DNA from: an uncultured Lachnospiraceae bacterium
GTDB taxonomy: Bacteria; Bacillota; Clostridia; Lachnospirales; Lachnospiraceae
Direction of reading: 5' to 3'
Assembly (NCBI GenBank): GCA_947178115.1
Contig: CAMWXF010000024.1
Span: forward strand, 1 to 11,574
DNA length: 11,574 bases
Shown here: piece after piece, positions 7,282 through 11,574 of the stretch
Layout: each line of letters opens with the position of its first letter
How positions within the stretch are numbered: position 1 is the first letter of the stretch
Translations under genes and position numbers: made by a program
Notes under the pieces: generated by a model
Databases searched by the model: none
The model's input: only the letters and a program-made list of their open reading frames with translations
What the model was told of the DNA's origin: nothing

Positions 7282-7329
7282 CCCGATTTCCTTTGCCTTT
7301 CCGATTTATCTGTATTGTACGCGGGCACA

Positions 7330-7956
7330 TCACTCCGCGATCTGTACCCGTCCGTCAACCACCGTCACCGCACCGGCAGCAATCAGCGCCAGACTCCAGG
7401 GCAGAATCACCCACTCCGCCTCTTCCATCACGCGCTGCTGTAACGTCTCCGGCGTGTCTCTCTGTAAGACCTGCACCGCTTTCTGCATGATGATCGGTCC
7501 TGTGTCCGTGCCCTCATCCACAAAATGCACCGTGGCCCCGGTAACTTTCACACCCCGCTCCAACACCGCTTCATGTACTTTCAGTCCGTAATACCCCTTA
7601 CCGCAGAAGGACGGGATAAGAGACGGATGAATGTTAATGATCTTGTTCTCGTATTCTTTAATCAGCTGCGGCGGGAGCACTACCAGAAATCCTGCCAGCA
7701 CGATCAGATCCGGGCTGACCTCATCAACCGCATTAAGCAACGCTTCATTGAACTGTTCCCGATCCGGATAATCGCCGGGAGAGACACAGATTCCTTCGAT
7801 TCCTGCCTGCTTTGCGCGTTCCAGCGCATAAGCATTCCTGTTATTGCTGATTACACGCAGTATCTCTACATTTGGAATTGATCCTGCATGCACACCGTCA
7901 ATGATTGCCTGTAAATTCGTGCCGCCGCCCGACACACATACCACTATCTTAAGCAT
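7330..7956 (-). CDS. purN: Phosphoribosylglycinamide formyltransferase
   Basis: PurN moves a formyl group from 10-formyltetrahydrofolate to GAR, giving FGAR, the third step of the purine pathway. The 208 residues are near the E. coli length of 212. The phosphate-binding loop VSGGGTNLQA is at 8-17. The folate-site strand DLIVLAGFL is at 83-91. The catalytic triad falls at N108 and H110 in INIHPSLIP and at D151 in the DEGTDTGP loop, by alignment to N106, H108 and D144 of E. coli. The ATG at 7956 has a GAGG-type site about 9 bases upstream and starts only 18 bases after the purM stop. The dependence on folate rather than formate distinguishes it from PurT. Confidence 0.98.
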   Translation of the reverse strand: MLKIVVCVSGGGTNLQAIIDGVHAGSIPNVEILRVISNNRNAYALERAKQAGIEGICVSPGDYPDREQFNEALLNAVDEVSPDLIVLAGFLVVLPPQLIKEYENKIINIHPSLIPSFCGKGYYGLKVHEAVLERGVKVTGATVHFVDEGTDTGPIIMQKAVQVLQRDTPETLQQRVMEEAEWVILPWSLALIAAGAVTVVDGRVQIAE

Positions 7957-7974
7957 CGCTTTTGCCTCTTTTCT

Positions 7975-9000
7975 CTATTTAATAATAACTTCTTTATTTC
8001 CTGCTTCCGTCTCGCCGACGATATACGCTGTCTCGCCCGCTTCTTTCAGCGCGGCAAGGGTTCTGTCCGCATCTGCGGAATCTACCGCAAGGATCATGCC
8101 AAGCCCCATGTTGTAAGTATTGTACATCATCTTTTCATCCAGATTGCCGGTCTTTTGTAATAACCGGAAAATCGGAAGTATCGGGTAGCTGTCTTTATGT
8201 ACCACAGCTGTCACACCCTCCGGCAGCATTCTCGGAATATTCTCATAGAAACCGCCGCCGGTAATGTGGCTGCACCCTTTAATGATCACGCCTGCACTGC
8301 GTACGGACTGCAGCGCCTTCACATAGATTCTGGTGGGCGTAAGAAGCGCCTCTCCCAGCGTCATGTTAAGTTCCTCATAATAAGTATCCAGACTCTCCTT
8401 CGTCATCTCAAATACTTTGCGTACGAGAGAGAAACCGTTACTGTGTACACCGGAAGACGCGATACCGATCAGGGTATCCCCCGGTCTGATCTGTTCACCT
8501 GTGATCAGATCCTTCTCATCCACCACACCTACTGCAAAACCGGCCAGATCATACTCGTCCTCCGGCATCAGTCCCGGGTGTTCCGCCGTCTCGCCGCCGA
8601 TTAACGCCGCGCCCGCCTGCTTACACCCCTCGGCAACACCGCTGACTATGGACGCGATCTTCTCCGGATAATTCTTGCCGCATGCGATATAATCCAGGAA
8701 AAACAGCGGTTCTCCGCCTGCGCACACCACATCGTTGACGCACATCGCCACACAGTCGATTCCCACCGTGTCGTGCCGATCCAGAAGAAAAGCCAGCTTG
8801 ATCTTCGTGCCGACACCGTCCGTCCCTGACAAGAGCACCGGATGCTCCATCTGCTTGATCTTGTTCATGGAGAACGCACCCGAAAAGCCGCCCAGTCCGC
8901 CTAACACTTCCGGTCTCATTGTTTCCTTTACGTGTTTCTTCATCAATTCTACCGACCGATAACCGGCTTCGATATCGACACCCGCTGTCTTGTAATCCAT
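7975..9000 (-). CDS. purM: Phosphoribosylformylglycinamidine cyclo-ligase (AIR synthetase)
   Basis: PurM closes the imidazole ring: FGAM plus ATP gives AIR, the fifth step. The 341 residues compare with 345 in E. coli. Family landmarks are [13 protein letters not shown] at 58-70, the [11 protein letters not shown] loop at 135-145, the [13 protein letters not shown] segment at 182-194, [13 protein letters not shown] at 245-257 and YNMGLGM at 296-302. The start ATG at 9000 has a GGAGG ribosome site with a 6-base spacer. It lies 68 bases after purE, the largest gap inside the purine group. That gap holds two copies of TGTATTTC on the plus strand (9014-9021 and 9055-9062) but no recognised signal. 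Confidence 0.98.
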   Translation of the reverse strand: MDYKTAGVDIEAGYRSVELMKKHVKETMRPEVLGGLGGFSGAFSMNKIKQMEHPVLLSGTDGVGTKIKLAFLLDRHDTVGIDCVAMCVNDVVCAGGEPLFFLDYIACGKNYPEKIASIVSGVAEGCKQAGAALIGGETAEHPGLMPEDEYDLAGFAVGVVDEKDLITGEQIRPGDTLIGIASSGVHSNGFSLVRKVFEMTKESLDTYYEELNMTLGEALLTPTRIYVKALQSVRSAGVIIKGCSHITGGGFYENIPRMLPEGVTAVVHKDSYPILPIFRLLQKTGNLDEKMMYNTYNMGLGMILAVDSADADRTLAALKEAGETAYIVGETEAGNKEVIIK

Positions 9001-9068
9001 GTCTTACCTCCATTGTATTTCGTAACTGTTCAGAACCCTGTTCTTCACAGCTACTGTATTTCTATTAT

Positions 9069-9578
9069 TTAATCCGCCATATAATTTCTGTATCCCACTT
9101 CCTGCAGCTTCGCGTCTTTCTTCTGCACACTTGCTTTCAGGCTCTGGGTATAATCTTTCAGTCTCTGCAATAGTGCAGGGTCGGATGTGGCAAGAATTTT
9201 TGCCGCCAGAATACCCGCATTCTGTCCGCCGCCGATAGCCACCGTGGCTACTGGTATGCCGGAAGGCATCTGTACGATGGAATACAGGGAATCCACCCCG
9301 CCCAGATCAGAAGTCTTCATGGGTACGCCGATCACCGGCATCGGAAAGATCGCAGCGCACATACCCGGCAGATGTGCCGCCTTACCGGCGCCTGCAATGA
9401 TCACCTTAAAACCTTTACTCTCCGCACTCTTCGCGTACTCGTAGAACACATCCGGTTCTCTGTGTGCCGATATAATCGACATCTCGTAAGATATGCCGAG
9501 ATCTTCCAGTAAATCTGCCGCCTTAGCCATAACGGGCATATCGGAATCACTGCCCATCACAATACCTACCTGTGCCAT
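9069..9578 (-). CDS. purE: N5-carboxyaminoimidazole ribonucleotide mutase, class I PurE
   Basis: PurE rearranges N5-CAIR to CAIR. The 169 residues equal the E. coli length. GSDSD at 9-13 binds the phosphate, SAHR at 37-40 carries the catalytic His39, and AGKAAHLPG at 64-72 is the expected second active-site loop. SAHR and AAHLPG point to the bacterial class I (mutase) rather than the class II AIR carboxylase. Class I PurE normally uses the product of PurK, and purK is not in this window. The ATG at 9578 has a very strong AAGGAGG at 9588-9594, with a 9-base spacer. It is the first purine gene of the cluster. Confidence 0.98.
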   Translation of the reverse strand: MAQVGIVMGSDSDMPVMAKAADLLEDLGISYEMSIISAHREPDVFYEYAKSAESKGFKVIIAGAGKAAHLPGMCAAIFPMPVIGVPMKTSDLGGVDSLYSIVQMPSGIPVATVAIGGGQNAGILAAKILATSDPALLQRLKDYTQSLKASVQKKDAKLQEVGYRNYMAD

Positions 9579-9587
9579 CTGTCATTT

Positions 9588-9594
9588 CCTCCTT
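9588..9594 (-). promoter_or_regulatory. Strong ribosome binding site of purE
   Basis: AAGGAGG with a 9-base spacer to the ATG at 9578 is close to the ideal anti-16S match and supports that start. Confidence 0.8.
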
Positions 9595-9605
9595 AGCTTC
9601 CCCTA

Positions 9606-9621
9606 CCACAACATCTTGTGG
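9606..9621 (-). promoter_or_regulatory. Hairpin in the purE leader
   Basis: The perfect inverted repeat CCACAA/TTGTGG has a 4-base loop. With wobble pairs the stem could reach about 9 base pairs. It ends about 11 bases before the purE ribosome binding site. No T-run follows, so it is not an intrinsic terminator. It may affect mRNA stability or translation, or be a protein operator. The expected conserved blocks of a purine riboswitch are not present. Confidence 0.4.
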
Positions 9622-9645
9622 CAACGCGGATTAATACCCATAATT

Positions 9646-9674
9646 AGTGTACTATTTTTTCCGTCAGAGCGCAA
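9646..9674 (-). promoter_or_regulatory. Candidate promoter for the purine genes
   Basis: TTGCGC (9669-9674) and TACACT (9646-9651) on the minus strand are spaced by 17 bases. They match the sigma-A consensus at 3 of 6 and 4 of 6 positions. This is a weak match, but it lies in the longest gene-free stretch of the window and upstream of the purE leader hairpin, where a promoter is expected. Confidence 0.3.
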
Positions 9675-9746
9675 CTATCTTTTATACAGAAATAAGTCTA
9701 TATCTTATTCGCCGTTTTTGTTCACGACCACGCAGATGGGTATTGG

Positions 9747-11574
9747 CTATGCCTCCTGTCCTTCGAAAGCACGGTTCAGCTCCTCACACCCCTCCAGAAC
9801 AAATTGACCGTTCCGGATAATCGAAATCGTCTCTCCCGATTCAGTCAAAACCGACAACTCTCCCAGCTCATCATAAGGTATCGTAATATCCGTGTGACAC
9901 TGGAAATATGCCTTGTTGACATCCGTGTCACGTAAAACTGACACTTCGTTATCCTTCGCAATGATCTCCTTACCGTCCGGATTATACACCCGTACATTCT
10001 CCGCATGGGAATAGCAGGTATCCCCCACTGCAAAATGCGGTCCCGTCTTCTCGGCGATCAGAATCGGCATCTTATCCTCTATTCCGTACTTACGCGCCAC
10101 TACATAGGCAGTAGTATTGGTACCGATGGCAAACTCGCCCAGCGGAAGCGTGTCGTGATGAAACAGTAGATTATCCTTGATATATTTGCGATTTTCATCC
10201 TCCGTTGGGAAATTGGTACAGCCGTAATCAGTCACCATACCGTCCGTGAACTTCAGCCATATATCCTTATATTCCAGTCCATTCAAAAAGACTCTCGTCA
10301 CATGCAGAGTACCATCCGTACCGGTCAACATCGGGGAAGTGAATACCTCGCCCACCGGAATATTCACATCTGCCACACAGTTCTCGAAGTTCGTCTCCTT
10401 ATCGGGATCTGCCAGACTGTGCAGACGGATCGTCATATCCGTCCTGTTGCCTCCGCACCCAACGACTCGTACAGTCAATCCAAGATCCAACGCGTCTATG
10501 ATCTTCTGTTGGATTCCCTGATACAATTTATACTCCAATGTGTTGATGCGCACGATGTCATCAAATATCTCCTCATATCGTTCACCGATGTCCGGCACGG
10601 GAAAGGCGATGATCGTAAAGCTTCTCTCCTCGCCGGGAATATATTTATTCTGCAATGCCCCTGCCTTAACCGCATACTCTACAGAAATTTTCTGCTGCTT
10701 CGGCGTCATTCTGTACGCCGTCTTCTTCGTCTGCGGCACGAAAGGTTTCTCTCCGAAGATCTCCGCCACCGCAGGGCCGCCGAACACTTCCGCCTGTGCC
10801 CGATACTGCTCATAGGCATTCTTCATGCAGTTAAGCTTCCGCTCCGCCAGCTGTTTATCCAGCACCAGTGCCTGGTCCTCCCTGTGGTCATAATCAAACT
10901 GTTTATTCGGATTTGCACCGAAGAATCCGTTCTTATCTACACTTCTGCCCTGGAAAATATTTGTGCCTGCGCGATAGATCGTGGATCGTAGACCGATTTG
11001 GTCAAAATTAAGAACAGCTTCCCGGATCATCCGCTCAAATCCAAGCGCGTAGCGGATATTCACCGTTTTCTTGATAGAGATATCCTTATTGCCGGCCTGA
11101 AAGCCGATACGATATCCCTCCGTGTATGTGTCGGCCAACAGCTTCACTCTCTCGGCCGGCATCTCATTCAGATGGGCGGCAGTCTTCAGTTCATTGTCCG
11201 TGACATATTCCCCGTAATAATAGAGATACCGCAGATCAGACAGATCGCTCTCCATCACGATGCGATATGCGAAATCCTTGTCCGGGCACAGCATTCCCGC
11301 CGTCCGTTCCAGCGATTCCGGTTCATAATAATCACTCACATACCAGTACAGAATCTGCTGCAGTGCTTCCTGCTTTGGCATTCCGTCCTGTTCCTGCGCC
11401 TCACCCGCAAACACCTGATAGACTTCTAAAAGCAGCTCCGCCCGTATCACCATATCGAACCGGTTCTGCTCAAATGCAGCCGGAATCATCCCCCGCAGTT
11501 CTGCATAGAGAAAGGAAAACATTTTTCCTATTGACTCACCCAGACAATCCACAGCATAATCCGGATTGCCGTAG
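9747..11574 (-). CDS. M29-like metallo-aminopeptidase, 5' end cut by window edge
   Basis: This is probably a cytoplasmic metal-dependent aminopeptidase of peptidase family M29 (AmpS/PepS-like). The frame is open to the window edge: codons before the GTG at 11552 read YGNPDYA and continue the protein, so the true start lies outside. In-window length is 608 residues. Counting from the first whole codon, metal-ligand candidates are E409 in NIPVGEVF, E480 in LGEFAIGTN, H513 in PHFAVGD, Y521, and the H-x-D pair H560/D562 in CHTDITIP. Their spacing resembles the E-E-H-Y-H-D ligand order of M29. Classic members have about 410 residues; here about 300 extra N-terminal residues, mostly predicted helix, precede the catalytic part. 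The stop is a TAG at 9747-9749, and 168 bases separate it from purE. Confidence 0.88.
   Translation of the reverse strand, partial: YGNPDYAVDCLGESIGKMFSFLYAELRGMIPAAFEQNRFDMVIRAELLLEVYQVFAGEAQEQDGMPKQEALQQILYWYVSDYYEPESLERTAGMLCPDKDFAYRIVMESDLSDLRYLYYYGEYVTDNELKTAAHLNEMPAERVKLLADTYTEGYRIGFQAGNKDISIKKTVNIRYALGFERMIREAVLNFDQIGLRSTIYRAGTNIFQGRSVDKNGFFGANPNKQFDYDHREDQALVLDKQLAERKLNCMKNAYEQYRAQAEVFGGPAVAEIFGEKPFVPQTKKTAYRMTPKQQKISVEYAVKAGALQNKYIPGEERSFTIIAFPVPDIGERYEEIFDDIVRINTLEYKLYQGIQQKIIDALDLGLTVRVVGCGGNRTDMTIRLHSLADPDKETNFENCVADVNIPVGEVFTSPMLTGTDGTLHVTRVFLNGLEYKDIWLKFTDGMVTDYGCTNFPTEDENRKYIKDNLLFHHDTLPLGEFAIGTNTTAYVVARKYGIEDKMPILIAEKTGPHFAVGDTCYSHAENVRVYNPDGKEIIAKDNEVSVLRDTDVNKAYFQCHTDITIPYDELGELSVLTESGETISIIRNGQFVLEGCEELNRAFEGQEA

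Noticed and set aside
9691..9709. AATAAG/CTTATT inverted repeat as a terminator of the aminopeptidase gene
   Set aside because: The arms are six AT-rich bases, and on the transcribed strand no T-run follows, so a terminator is not supported.
9579..9746. Guanine-type riboswitch in the purE leader
   Set aside because: The conserved core sequences of the purine riboswitch are absent; only a short hairpin is visible.
10302..10991. 229-residue plus-strand frame opposite the aminopeptidase
   Set aside because: It is wholly antisense to a conserved enzyme and its translation resembles no protein family.
11550..11552. GTG at 11552 as the start of the aminopeptidase
   Set aside because: The frame stays open to the window edge and the upstream codons read as continuing protein (YGNPDYA), so the gene is truncated by the window.

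Overview
This 11.6 kb window looks like an ordinary chromosomal segment of an anaerobic Firmicute, most likely a Lachnospiraceae-type Clostridia. That placement is inferred from the protein flavour, the strong AGGAGG-type ribosome binding sites, the mid-range base composition, and the combination of a clpC operon without ctsR/mcsAB, a YvyF-like zinc protein and a long M29-type aminopeptidase. I cannot name the species. All ten genes lie on the minus strand, so transcription runs from high to low coordinates. The genes are packed tightly, and the longest gap is about 168 bases. No tRNA, rRNA, CRISPR array, insertion sequence, phage gene or recognisable riboswitch is visible.

Right-hand part, in transcription order. 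An M29-like aminopeptidase comes first, with its 5' end cut by the window edge. A 168-base gap follows that carries a candidate promoter and a hairpin just before a strong ribosome binding site. Then come four de novo purine synthesis genes: purE, purM, purN and purD. Their products cover the GAR synthetase (PurD), GAR formyltransferase (PurN), AIR synthetase (PurM) and N5-CAIR mutase (PurE) steps. purF, purL, purQ, purS, purC, purK, purB and purH are not here.

Left-hand part. After purD, with no visible terminator, come a small protein with zinc-ribbon and helix-turn-helix segments, an exported SH3-domain protein with one membrane anchor and a strongly charged cytoplasmic tail, and a short GntR-type (YtrA-like) regulator. 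Next are the protein-unfolding ATPase ClpC, a 138-residue protein of unknown function, and the DNA repair ATPase RadA (Sms), whose 3' end is cut by the window edge. In Bacillus, clpC and radA share an operon with ctsR, mcsA and mcsB. Here a GntR regulator, whose stop codon overlaps the clpC ATG by one base, takes the place of ctsR, and no mcsA or mcsB is seen.

Nothing in the window is clearly a new system. The places most worth a second look are the GntR-clpC pairing, the SH3/membrane/charged-tail protein with its acidic-aromatic C-terminus, the unknown protein coupled to radA, and the zinc/HTH protein.
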